Origin: an uncultured Oscillibacter sp.
GTDB taxonomy: Bacteria > Bacillota > Clostridia > Oscillospirales > Oscillospiraceae
Direction: 5' to 3'
Assembly: GCA_902476875.1 (NCBI GenBank)
Contig: CABSFC010000094.1
Location: 1 to 11,000, forward strand
DNA length: 11,000 nt
Shown: piece after piece, positions 1-5,865 of the stretch
Numbering within the stretch: the stretch's first letter is position 1
How the letters are laid out: the number at the start of each line of letters is the position of its first letter
Translations under genes and position numbers: made by a program
The notes under the pieces: model-generated
Told to the model about the DNA's origin: nothing
What the model saw: only the letters and a program-made list of their open reading frames with translations
Database searches by the model: none

Positions 1-563
1 TGCCCACCAGCGGTACCTACCATCTGGGGGGCGTGGACGTATCCACCATGGATGACGACCAGCAGGCGGAGATCCGCAACAAAATGCTGGGGTTCATCTT
101 CCAGCAGTATAACCTGATCCCTAAGCTGACGGTCCAGGAAAATGTGGAGCTGCCGCTGCTGTACGCGGGTATCGCCGCCGAGGAGCGGCGGGAGCGGGCT
201 ATTCAGTCCCTGGAGCGGGTGGGCCTTGCGGAGAAGCGGGGGAATCTCCCCAGCCAGCTCTCCGGCGGCCAGCAGCAGCGGGTGTCCATCGCCCGGGCAC
301 TGGCGGGGAAGCCCTCTGTCATCCTGGCCGACGAGCCTACCGGTGCTCTGGACTCTCGGACGGGCCGGGAGGTGCTGGGCTTTTTGCAGAAGCTCAACGC
401 CGAGGGGGATACCGTGGTCCTCATCACCCACGACAACTCCATCGCCGTGAGGGCCAAGCGCATCGTCCGGCTCCAGGATGGCAGGATCATTTACGACGGC
501 GACGCCCGGGACCCCAAGGCCGTGGTCCGGCCCATGGAGAGTGGAGAGGAGGCGGCGGTATGA
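1..563 (+). CDS. MacB/LolD-type ABC transporter ATP-binding protein, 5'-truncated by window edge
   Basis: Cytoplasmic ATPase subunit that powers the permease encoded next to it. The reading frame is open to the left edge: before the GTG at 33 the frame reads PTSGTYHLGG, typical of the region after Walker A in this family, so the real start and Walker A lie outside the window and the GTG is internal. Visible motifs, numbered from that GTG, are a Q-loop (FQQYNLIP, 23-30), the ABC signature LSGGQ (76-80), Walker B VILADE followed by PTGALDS (96-108), and the switch histidine in ITHD (H133). The PTGALD form and the FQQYNLIP Q-loop are typical of the MacB/LolD/FtsE-like subfamily. The stop overlaps the permease start by 4 bp (ATGA), so the two are translationally coupled. 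The substrate cannot be read from the sequence; lipoprotein, peptide or drug export are the usual family roles. Confidence 0.95.
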   Translation, partial: PTSGTYHLGGVDVSTMDDDQQAEIRNKMLGFIFQQYNLIPKLTVQENVELPLLYAGIAAEERRERAIQSLERVGLAEKRGNLPSQLSGGQQQRVSIARALAGKPSVILADEPTGALDSRTGREVLGFLQKLNAEGDTVVLITHDNSIAVRAKRIVRLQDGRIIYDGDARDPKAVVRPMESGEEAAV

Positions 564-1819
564 ATTTCAGCCAATCCTTCAAGCTGGCCGTCAAATCCCT
601 GCGGACCAGCAAGATGCGGGCTTTCCTGACCATGCTGGGCATCATCATCGGCGTGGGGGCAGTCATCGTCATCATCTCCCTGGGCAATGGCCTTACCGGT
701 ATGGTGGAGCAGCAGGTGGAAAAGGTGGGCGTCACCCAGATCTACGCCTATACCTGGGGCATGGGCGACGGCACCACCGGCAATATCACCCCGGAGCAGA
801 TGTACGCCTTTGTTGACGAACACCCCGATCTCTTTGACGGCATCACCCCCTGGGTCGCCGCCGGCAGCGGCATCCGCAGCGGCAGCGAGGAGTATAAGAA
901 GACCAATATCTACGGCGTCAGCGAGGCCATGTACCGTCCCCAGACCGGCACCACCCTGGACGGGGACCAGCTGGAAAAGGGCCGGTATCTCCAATATGTG
1001 GATGTGCTGACCCGAAACGACGTCTGCGTGGTGGGCGCCTATGTGGAGCAGGCGATCCTGGGCGGCGACGCCCTGGGCAGGACCATCGCCATCGGCGGCG
1101 CGCCCTACACCGTGGTGGGCGTGCTGGCCCAGGAGAGCGACATCCTGGAGGAGGGCAGAGGAGACGACCAGGTGTTTATCCCCTATCCCAACGCCATGCG
1201 CCTCTCCGGAACCAGCTATGTCTCCCTTTACCAGATGACCGCCACCAGCCGGGACACGGTGACGGAAGCCCAAAGCCTGTTGCTGGATTTCCTCCAGAAT
1301 TTCTATCACGACGAGACCGGAGAGCATTTCTATGATTACTATGCCGTGCAGTCCATGCTGGACCAGGTGAACCAGATCAACGCCATGATGGGCATCGCCA
1401 TGGCGGTGCTGGTGGCCATCGCCGCTATTTCCCTGTTGGTGGGCGGCATCGGCATCATGAACATCATGCTGGTGTCCGTCACAGAGCGCACCCGGGAGAT
1501 CGGCATCCGCAAGTCCCTGGGAGCCAAGCGGCGGGACATCCGGCGGCAGTTCATCATCGAGGCCGGCACCACCTCCGCCATCGGCGGGCTGCTGGGTATC
1601 GCCTTCGGCTGTCTGCTGGCCGTGGGCATCGGCACGCTGTTCGGCGGTATGCTGGTGGAGAGCTTGGGCGCCAGCGGCATCACCTTCAACGCGACGCCCA
1701 CTCTGGGGTCCATTCTGATCAGCTTCGGCGTCAGCGTGGGCATCGGCGTGCTGTTCGGCTATCTCCCCGCCAACAAGGCGGCTAAGCTGAACCCCATCGA
1801 CGCTCTGCGGTATGATTAA
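560..1819 (+). CDS. MacB-type ABC transporter permease (FtsX-like)
   Basis: Membrane subunit of 419 residues, close to the usual length for Gram-positive MacB-like permeases. Predicted order: a short cytoplasmic N-terminus, TM1 at about 21-42, a large extracytoplasmic MacB_PCD-like domain at about 45-270, then an FtsX domain with TM2 (about 277-304), TM3 (about 338-362) and TM4 (about 383-402). The loop after TM2 carries the family hallmark TERTREIGIRKSLGA (308-322), which contacts the ATPase. The C-terminus, PANKAAKLNPIDALRYD, is the standard end of this family. It starts inside the ATPase stop codon (ATGA), with GGAGAGGAGG just upstream as ribosome site, and is followed by a strong terminator. 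No membrane fusion protein gene lies downstream; one could lie upstream, outside the window. MacB-like permeases export peptides or act mechanically; the substrate is unknown here. Confidence 0.95.
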   Translation: MNFSQSFKLAVKSLRTSKMRAFLTMLGIIIGVGAVIVIISLGNGLTGMVEQQVEKVGVTQIYAYTWGMGDGTTGNITPEQMYAFVDEHPDLFDGITPWVAAGSGIRSGSEEYKKTNIYGVSEAMYRPQTGTTLDGDQLEKGRYLQYVDVLTRNDVCVVGAYVEQAILGGDALGRTIAIGGAPYTVVGVLAQESDILEEGRGDDQVFIPYPNAMRLSGTSYVSLYQMTATSRDTVTEAQSLLLDFLQNFYHDETGEHFYDYYAVQSMLDQVNQINAMMGIAMAVLVAIAAISLLVGGIGIMNIMLVSVTERTREIGIRKSLGAKRRDIRRQFIIEAGTTSAIGGLLGIAFGCLLAVGIGTLFGGMLVESLGASGITFNATPTLGSILISFGVSVGIGVLFGYLPANKAAKLNPIDALRYD

Positions 1820-1822
1820 AAC

Positions 1823-1858
1823 AAAAATTCCGGTGAAAAAAATTCACCGGAATTTTTT
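1823..1858 (+). terminator. Rho-independent terminator after the ABC permease
   Basis: Perfect stem: arm 1823-1837 (AAAAATTCCGGTGAA) pairs with 1843-1857 around an A5 loop, and the 3' arm ends in a run of six T. The GC-rich core is CCGGTG/CACCGG. It separates the ABC operon from the sigma factor unit that begins about 10 bp later. Because the outer stem is A:T, it could also work on the other strand, but no minus-strand gene ends here. Confidence 0.9.
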
Positions 1859-1868
1859 GCGATATCGC

Positions 1869-1893
1869 AAACTTTTTTCCATCCATCCACGTC
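1869..1893 (+). promoter_or_regulatory. Putative ECF-type promoter of the sigma/anti-sigma operon
   Basis: The sequence AAAC (1869-1872), followed directly by a T6 tract, then CGTC (1890-1893), leaves 17 bp between AAC and CGTC. An AAC -35 core with a T-rich tail and a CGTC/CGTA -10 core 16-17 bp downstream is the established pattern for ECF sigma factors of the SigW/SigV/SigX type in Bacillota. It lies about 30 bp upstream of an ECF sigma gene, the place expected for autoregulation. A housekeeping -10 (TATAAC, 1896-1901) overlaps it, but no matching -35 was seen beyond the T tract. Confidence 0.55.
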
Positions 1894-1921
1894 TGTATAA
1901 CAGAACAAAACAGAAAGGACC

Positions 1922-2419
1922 ATGCGTGTGTCAGCGATTCGGGAAGAACAATTGACCACATTTCTTGTGGAGGAACAGGCGCGGTTTTACCGTCTGGCTT
2001 ACAGCTATCTGAAAAACCGGGAGGAGGCCCTGGACGCGGTACAGACCGCCGTCTGCAGGGCGCTGGAAAAGCAGGATAGCCTGCGGGAGCCGGGGGCTCT
2101 GCGCACCTGGTTTTACCACATTTTGGTCAACGTGTGTACAGACCAGCTCCGGCGGCGGAGGCGGGTGGCGTTCGTGCCCCCTGACGCCCTGGACACCGGC
2201 AGCTACGAGGATCCGCTGCCCGCCGACGGGACTCTGGCGGAGCGGGTGGACGCCCTGCCGGTGGAGATCGGGACCGTCGTCCGGCTGCGGTTTTACGAGG
2301 AACTGTCCCTGAAGGAGATCAGCGCCGTGACGGGGCTGAATCTCAGCACCGTGAAATCGCGGCTGTACACCGGCCTTAAGAAGCTGAAGGTATCACTGGA
2401 AGGAGCGGAAATCGAATGA
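1922..2419 (+). CDS. ECF RNA polymerase sigma factor, SigV-like by context
   Basis: Sigma-70 family factor of 165 residues, the usual ECF size, which redirects RNA polymerase to a stress regulon. Sigma region 2 covers about 18-82: FYRLAYSYLKNREEALDAVQ (22-41) is region 2.1-2.2, and the RTWFYHILVNVCTDQLRRRR stretch (61-80) is the -10 recognition part. Region 4 covers about 113-157: LRFYEELSLKEISAVTGL then the recognition helix NLSTVKSRLYTGLKKL. There is no region 1 or 3, as expected for ECF. The ATG has AGAAAGG (1912-1918) upstream. The end overlaps the anti-sigma gene by 4 bp, fixing a one-to-one translational coupling. The SigV assignment rests mainly on the RsiV-like partner, since ECF groups are hard to tell apart from sequence by eye. 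Family membership is secure; the exact group is inference. Confidence 0.95.
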   Translation: MRVSAIREEQLTTFLVEEQARFYRLAYSYLKNREEALDAVQTAVCRALEKQDSLREPGALRTWFYHILVNVCTDQLRRRRRVAFVPPDALDTGSYEDPLPADGTLAERVDALPVEIGTVVRLRFYEELSLKEISAVTGLNLSTVKSRLYTGLKKLKVSLEGAEIE

Positions 2420-3270
2420 ACGACTTTCAAGAGGCAAGAGAGAACTACCAAGACATCCCCATCCCGGCGGAGCTGGCGGACCGCGTCCAGGCGGGCATCC
2501 GGCAGGGCCGGGCATCATACCGCGGGGCGCGCCGGCGCAGAGCGCTGCGGCGGAGCCTGGGGGCCGTGGCCGCGTGCTTCGCGGTACTGGTGGGCACGCT
2601 GAACCTGTCCCCCACCGTGGCGGCCGCGGCGGCGGACGCGCCGGTGCTGGGCGGGCTGTTCCGTGTGCTGACGGTCCGCCATTACGAGACGGCGGAGGAC
2701 GGCGTCAACTATCAGGTGACGGTCCCGGAGGTGGAGAATGACAGCGCCCTGGCCGACCAGGTGAACGCCGCCATTCAGGCGCGGGTGGACGCCCACCTGG
2801 AGAAGGCCCGGCGGGACTGGGAGGAATATCGGACGGCCTTCTTCGCCACCGGCGGCACTGAAGAGGCGTGGGGCGGCCGTGAGATGGACGTCATCGTGGA
2901 CTACGAGATCAAGCGCCAGACGGACACCCAGGTCTCCTTCGTGGTGACCCTGGCGGAGGGCTGGGTGGCCTCCATGGAGGAGCGGTATTATTACAACCTG
3001 GACCTGGCGGAGGACCGCAGCCTCACCCTGCAGGACCTGCTGGGGGATGACTGGGTGAACATCTGCAACGCGGCCGTCCAGGCGTATATCGACGCCAGTG
3101 TGGACGAGGAGGGCTTCACCTACTTCTTCACCCCCGACGCGGGCGGCTTTACCACCGTGGACGAGAATACGACCTTCTATATCCGGGAGGACGGCGTCGT
3201 TGTGTTGACGTTCCCCAAGTACGCCATCGCCGCCGGCGCGGCAGGCATTGTGGAGATCCCCGTCGCGTAA
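2416..3270 (+). CDS. RsiV-like transmembrane anti-sigma factor (DUF4163/DUF3298-type ectodomain)
   Basis: Probable membrane anchor that holds the preceding sigma factor inactive; 284 residues, very near the length of Bacillus subtilis RsiV. The order is a cytoplasmic part (1-46) ending in a very basic RGARRRRALRR stretch, one TM segment at about 47-64, an alanine-rich linker (TVAAAAADAP, 67-76) with AxA signal-peptidase-like sites, then an extracytoplasmic domain. Its C-terminal third (about 190-282) ends in TFYIREDGVVVLTFPKYAIAAGAAG, split here as TFYIREDGVV then LTFPKYAIAAGAAG around one V, matching the DUF3298 signature (Y-I-x-E-D-G, then an F/Y-x-Y-x-I/V-A-x-G-A/S-x-G end). In B. subtilis that domain binds lysozyme, which lets signal peptidase cut RsiV and free SigV; the same mechanism here is inference. 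GGAAGGAG (2398-2405) precedes the start. Family confidence is good; the ligand is unproven. Confidence 0.85.
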   Translation: MNDFQEARENYQDIPIPAELADRVQAGIRQGRASYRGARRRRALRRSLGAVAACFAVLVGTLNLSPTVAAAAADAPVLGGLFRVLTVRHYETAEDGVNYQVTVPEVENDSALADQVNAAIQARVDAHLEKARRDWEEYRTAFFATGGTEEAWGGREMDVIVDYEIKRQTDTQVSFVVTLAEGWVASMEERYYYNLDLAEDRSLTLQDLLGDDWVNICNAAVQAYIDASVDEEGFTYFFTPDAGGFTTVDENTTFYIREDGVVVLTFPKYAIAAGAAGIVEIPVA

Positions 3271-3280
3271 AAAGGTCACC

Positions 3281-3294
3281 GCGCCCGCGGGCGC
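3281..3294. repeat. 14-bp perfect palindrome
   Basis: GCGCCCGCGGGCGC is its own reverse complement and sits in the short convergent gap between the anti-sigma gene and gdhA, just beside the terminator hairpin. It may be an extra hairpin in the trailer of either transcript or simply GC-rich spacer. Confidence 0.5.
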
Positions 3295-3338
3295 AAAAAG
3301 CGGGAGCGGAGCCAGACGGCTCCGCTCCTGTTCTTCTT
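3295..3338. terminator. Bidirectional terminator between the anti-sigma gene and gdhA
   Basis: An 11-bp perfect stem, GGAGCGGAGCC (3303-3313) with GGCTCCGCTCC (3318-3328), closes a 4-base loop. On the plus strand it is followed by a T-rich tract (TTCTTCTTT), and on the minus strand by five T (the A5 at 3295-3299). It can therefore end both the sigma/anti-sigma transcript and the gdhA transcript, which converge here. Confidence 0.85.
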
Positions 3339-3369
3339 TGGCGTCTGGGGGAGGCCGCTCCCCCTGGGA

Positions 3370-4719
3370 TCAGATCAGGCCCTGGGCCAGCATGACATCC
3401 GCGACCTTCTTGAAGCCCGCGATGTTGGCGCCCACCACCAGGTCGCCGGCAGCGCCGCACTCCACGGAGGCGTTGTAGGCGTTGTGGAAGATGTTCACCA
3501 TGATGTCCTTCAGCCGGGCGTCCACCTCCTCGAAGGTCCAGGAGTAGCGCATGGAGTTCTGGCTCATCTCCAGGCCGCTGGTGGCAACGCCGCCGGCATT
3601 GGCCGCCTTGGCGGGGGCGAACAGGAGGCCCGCCTCCTGGAACACCCGGATGGCCTCGGGGCGGCAGGGCATGTTGGCGCCCTCGGCCACGGCGATGGCG
3701 CCGTTCTTCACGATGATCTTGGCGATCTCGCCGTCGATCTCGTTCTGGGTGGCGCAGGGCAGGGCGATGTCGCAGGGGACGTTCCAGATGTTGCGGAAGC
3801 CCTCGGTATAGGTGCTGCCGGGGACCTCGGCGGCGTACTCCCTGATGCGGCCGCGGCGGTTCAGCTTGATGTCCTTCACCACGTCCAGATTGATGCCGTT
3901 GGGGTCGTAGACATAGCCGTTGGAGTCGCTGAGGGCCACCACCTTGCCGCCCAGCTGGGTGGCCTTTTCCGTGGCGAAGATGGCCACGTTGCCGGAGCCG
4001 GAGACGACCACGGTTTTGCCCTGGAAGCTCTCGTTCTTCATGCACTTGAGCATCTCCTCGGTCAGGTAGCACAGGCCGTAGCCAGTGGCCTCGGTGCGGA
4101 CCAGGGAGCCGCCGAATTCCAGACCCTTGCCGGTGAGGACGCCGGCGTCGTAGCTGCCGCGGATACGGCGGTACTGGCCGAACATATAGCCGATCTCACG
4201 GCCGCCCACGCCGATGTCGCCGGCGGGCACGTCCACAAACTGGCCGATGTGGCGGTTCAGCTCGGTCATGAAGCTCTGGCAGAAGCGCATGACCTCGGCG
4301 TCGCTCTTGCCCTTGGGGTCAAAGTCCGCGCCGCCCTTGGCGCCGCCCATGGGCAGGCCGGTCAGGCTGTTCTTCAAAATCTGCTCAAAGCCCAGGAACT
4401 TCAGAATGGACAGGTTGACGGTGGGATGGAACCGCAGACCGCCCTTGTAAGGGCCGATGGCGGAGCTGAACTGGATGCGGTAGCCCCGGTTGACATGGAC
4501 CTGGCCGTTGTCGTCCACCCAGGGCACCCGGAAGGCGATCATGCGCTCCGGCTCCACGAAGGTCTCGATGATGCCCTTCTTCTCGTACTCGGGATGCTGT
4601 TCCACGATCAGGTCCAGGCTCTCCAGCACCTCCAGGACCGCCTGGTGGAATTCCTTCTGGTCCGGGTCGCGGGTTACTACCTGGGTGTAGACGCGCTGCA
4701 GGTATTCACTCTTCAACAT
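3370..4719 (-). CDS. gdhA: NADP-specific glutamate dehydrogenase
   Basis: Cytoplasmic, probably hexameric enzyme that aminates 2-oxoglutarate with ammonia to L-glutamate using NADPH (EC 1.4.1.4). The 449 residues are full length for the bacterial hexameric class. Residues lining the active site are visible: K92 in YKGGLRFHP, catalytic K128 in PMGGAKGG, and D168 in VPAGDIGVGG. The dinucleotide fold has GSGNVA at 241-246. The later LSDSNG stretch at the end of the second beta strand resembles NADP-type enzymes rather than the NAD-type LSGPDG seen in Clostridium symbiosum GDH, so NADP preference is likely. AGAGGGG (on the minus strand, about 4727-4733) is the ribosome site. It is a single-gene unit that ends at the shared terminator. 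Icd, encoded in the same window, would supply both 2-oxoglutarate and NADPH. Confidence 0.98.
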   Translation of the reverse strand: MLKSEYLQRVYTQVVTRDPDQKEFHQAVLEVLESLDLIVEQHPEYEKKGIIETFVEPERMIAFRVPWVDDNGQVHVNRGYRIQFSSAIGPYKGGLRFHPTVNLSILKFLGFEQILKNSLTGLPMGGAKGGADFDPKGKSDAEVMRFCQSFMTELNRHIGQFVDVPAGDIGVGGREIGYMFGQYRRIRGSYDAGVLTGKGLEFGGSLVRTEATGYGLCYLTEEMLKCMKNESFQGKTVVVSGSGNVAIFATEKATQLGGKVVALSDSNGYVYDPNGINLDVVKDIKLNRRGRIREYAAEVPGSTYTEGFRNIWNVPCDIALPCATQNEIDGEIAKIIVKNGAIAVAEGANMPCRPEAIRVFQEAGLLFAPAKAANAGGVATSGLEMSQNSMRYSWTFEEVDARLKDIMVNIFHNAYNASVECGAAGDLVVGANIAGFKKVADVMLAQGLI

Positions 4720-4856
4720 AATTTTGCCCCTCTTCTTTGTGTGTTTAATGCGATAAATTCACCATCTATAGAATAAAGGAAATTGTGGGTTTTACACAAG
4801 ATAGAAATTCCCTAAAATATAATCCCCACGGGCAAACGATTTCCTGCATTTTTTAC
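4720..4856 (-). promoter_or_regulatory. AT-rich leader and promoter region of gdhA
   Basis: This gap is strikingly AT-rich against its GC-rich surroundings and lies between the terminator of the TIGR04255 gene and the gdhA start, so it should carry the gdhA promoter. The best candidate I could find on the minus strand is TTGTGT (4794-4799) and TATTCT 18 bp downstream (4770-4775), both weak matches. A TATAGA lies just beyond, without a good partner. No riboswitch or clear operator was recognised. Confidence 0.35.
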
Positions 4857-4898
4857 AAAAAAATCAGCACCTTTTTCCGAGACGGACAAAGGCACTGA
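4857..4898 (-). terminator. Rho-independent terminator of the TIGR04255 gene
   Basis: Read on the minus strand, a 16-bp stem (4883-4898 with 4864-4879) has one mismatch, two G:U pairs and a 3-base loop, and is followed by seven T (A7 at 4857-4863). It lies about 30 bp past the stop codon of the minus-strand gene and insulates it from the gdhA promoter region. Confidence 0.85.
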
Positions 4899-4925
4899 CT
4901 TTTGTTTTCGGGAGAGATACTACCT

Positions 4926-5729
4926 TTACTGGCTCCCCGCCGGTTCCATGGCCTCCCGCAGGCGGTCGGTGACGGCGCCCTCGAACACGCGGGTGCCGTG
5001 GCCGTGGAGGGTCTCCAGCGCGGCGGCGGCCAGGGTGCAGGCGGTGTTGCCGGTCATGGACAGGTCCAGGTCGAGGATGAATTTGACCTCCGGGTCTGCC
5101 GCCGCGCCGGGGGCGTTGTTTTTGACGCGGCCGGGCCCGGCGTGGACCTTGGCCTGGCAGCTGGAGTCAAGCTTCAAAAGCAGGTCGCAGCCGCAGTTCA
5201 GCACCTGGTCCTCCCGCACGTCCTCCTCCTGGAGAGGGCCGGTGTAGGCCGGAGCCAGCAGCTCCGCCCAGGGCGTGTCCTCCAGGCCCAGGCGGGCCCG
5301 GGAGATGACGTTGACATAACGCAGACCCACCCGCTGGAAGTAGGCGGGCTTGTACAGCCGGATGAAGGACGCCAGGGGCCGGTCCAGATGGCGGGCGAAG
5401 TCCTCCCAGCCGGGGTAGCGGAGGGTGGAGAGGGCGATGAAGTCCTTCGTCAGATTCAGCTTCCAGCTGCCGTCGGCGGAGAGAAAGTGATAATTGGTGA
5501 CGGGAGGCTGCTGCTCTACCCGGACGTTGGGGCCGCCCAGGCCGGAGAGTCTGGGCGCGGCGGTGTCCTGCCGCCGGGCGTACTGGGGAAACTCGTCCCG
5601 AATGGACTCCTGGAAATCGGCGGGCTCCACGTTGTTGATGGTCAGGATGGTGGGGAAGCGCAGCTGACAGATGACCTCGCGGGCCGGAGCGTTTTGGTAA
5701 TGGACCCTGGGACGATCAGAAAACAGCAT
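4926..5729 (-). CDS. TIGR04255 family protein, function unknown
   Basis: A 267-residue soluble protein with no signal peptide or membrane segment. It shows the features of the sporadically distributed TIGR04255 family: the N-terminal Y-x-x-x-P-x-x-E-V-x-x-Q-L-R-F motif (residues 11-25), a middle part with LTKDFIALST and YPGWEDFARHLD, the RVGLRYVN strand (133-140), and the C-terminal pattern LETLHGHG then FEGAVTDRLREAMEP. Family members are scattered across bacteria, and no biochemical role is known to me. The start is supported by AAAGGAG (minus strand, 5738-5744) 8 bases before the ATG. The gene has its own promoter and terminator and no operon partner, so the context gives no functional clue. 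Sporadic families like this are often accessory cargo, but base use here looks like that of its neighbours. Family assignment is from motif memory. Confidence 0.8.
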   Translation of the reverse strand: MLFSDRPRVHYQNAPAREVICQLRFPTILTINNVEPADFQESIRDEFPQYARRQDTAAPRLSGLGGPNVRVEQQPPVTNYHFLSADGSWKLNLTKDFIALSTLRYPGWEDFARHLDRPLASFIRLYKPAYFQRVGLRYVNVISRARLGLEDTPWAELLAPAYTGPLQEEDVREDQVLNCGCDLLLKLDSSCQAKVHAGPGRVKNNAPGAAADPEVKFILDLDLSMTGNTACTLAAAALETLHGHGTRVFEGAVTDRLREAMEPAGSQ

Positions 5730-5761
5730 AAAAAATGCTCCTTTACAACTCAGATGTCCCT

Positions 5762-5790
5762 ATTTTAGACGCGGAAGGGCCAAAAGTCAA
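5762..5790 (-). promoter_or_regulatory. Sigma-A-type promoter of the TIGR04255 gene
   Basis: On the minus strand, TTGACT (5785-5790) and TAAAAT (5762-5767) are each one base from consensus and separated by exactly 17 bp. The -10 lies 32 bases upstream of the ATG, with the ribosome site between. This makes the gene an independent transcription unit. Confidence 0.8.
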
Positions 5791-5812
5791 CCGGGCTTGC
5801 GGGGATGACGAT

Positions 5813-5833
5813 TGAAGCGTGAAGCGTGAAGCA
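5813..5833. repeat. Three tandem 7-bp repeats (TGAAGCG)
   Basis: TGAAGCG, TGAAGCG and TGAAGCA follow one another without a gap in the space between the wall-hydrolase stop codon and the promoter of the TIGR04255 gene. Seven-base tandem arrays can change length by slippage. Being outside genes and promoters, it has no obvious target here. No terminator for the wall-hydrolase gene was found in this spacer. Confidence 0.7.
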
Positions 5834-5865
5834 TGGAGATGCAGGGAACTCTGATCTGCAAGCTT

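Noticed and set aside
491..1327. Minus-strand open frame opposite the ABC permease
   Set aside because: Shadow frame of a clear FtsX-type permease; no motif, no ribosome site.
3484..4776. Long plus-strand open frame (430 codons) opposite gdhA
   Set aside because: It lies antisense over a gene whose protein is beyond doubt, its translation is a low-complexity mix of A, G, L, V, H and D typical of the complement of GC-rich codons, and there is no ribosome site.
4720..4856. Possible riboswitch or leader RNA upstream of gdhA
   Set aside because: The gap is AT-rich but shows no conserved riboswitch motif or terminator/antiterminator pair that I can support.
5724..5738. Inverted repeat AGCAT-TTTTT-ATGCT over the start codon of the TIGR04255 gene
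   Set aside because: A 5-bp mostly A:T stem is too weak to propose as a translational control hairpin without further evidence.
4902..5768. Plus-strand open frame (288 codons) opposite the TIGR04255 gene
   Set aside because: The minus-strand frame has a promoter, ribosome site, terminator and family motifs; the plus-strand frame has none and shows shadow composition.
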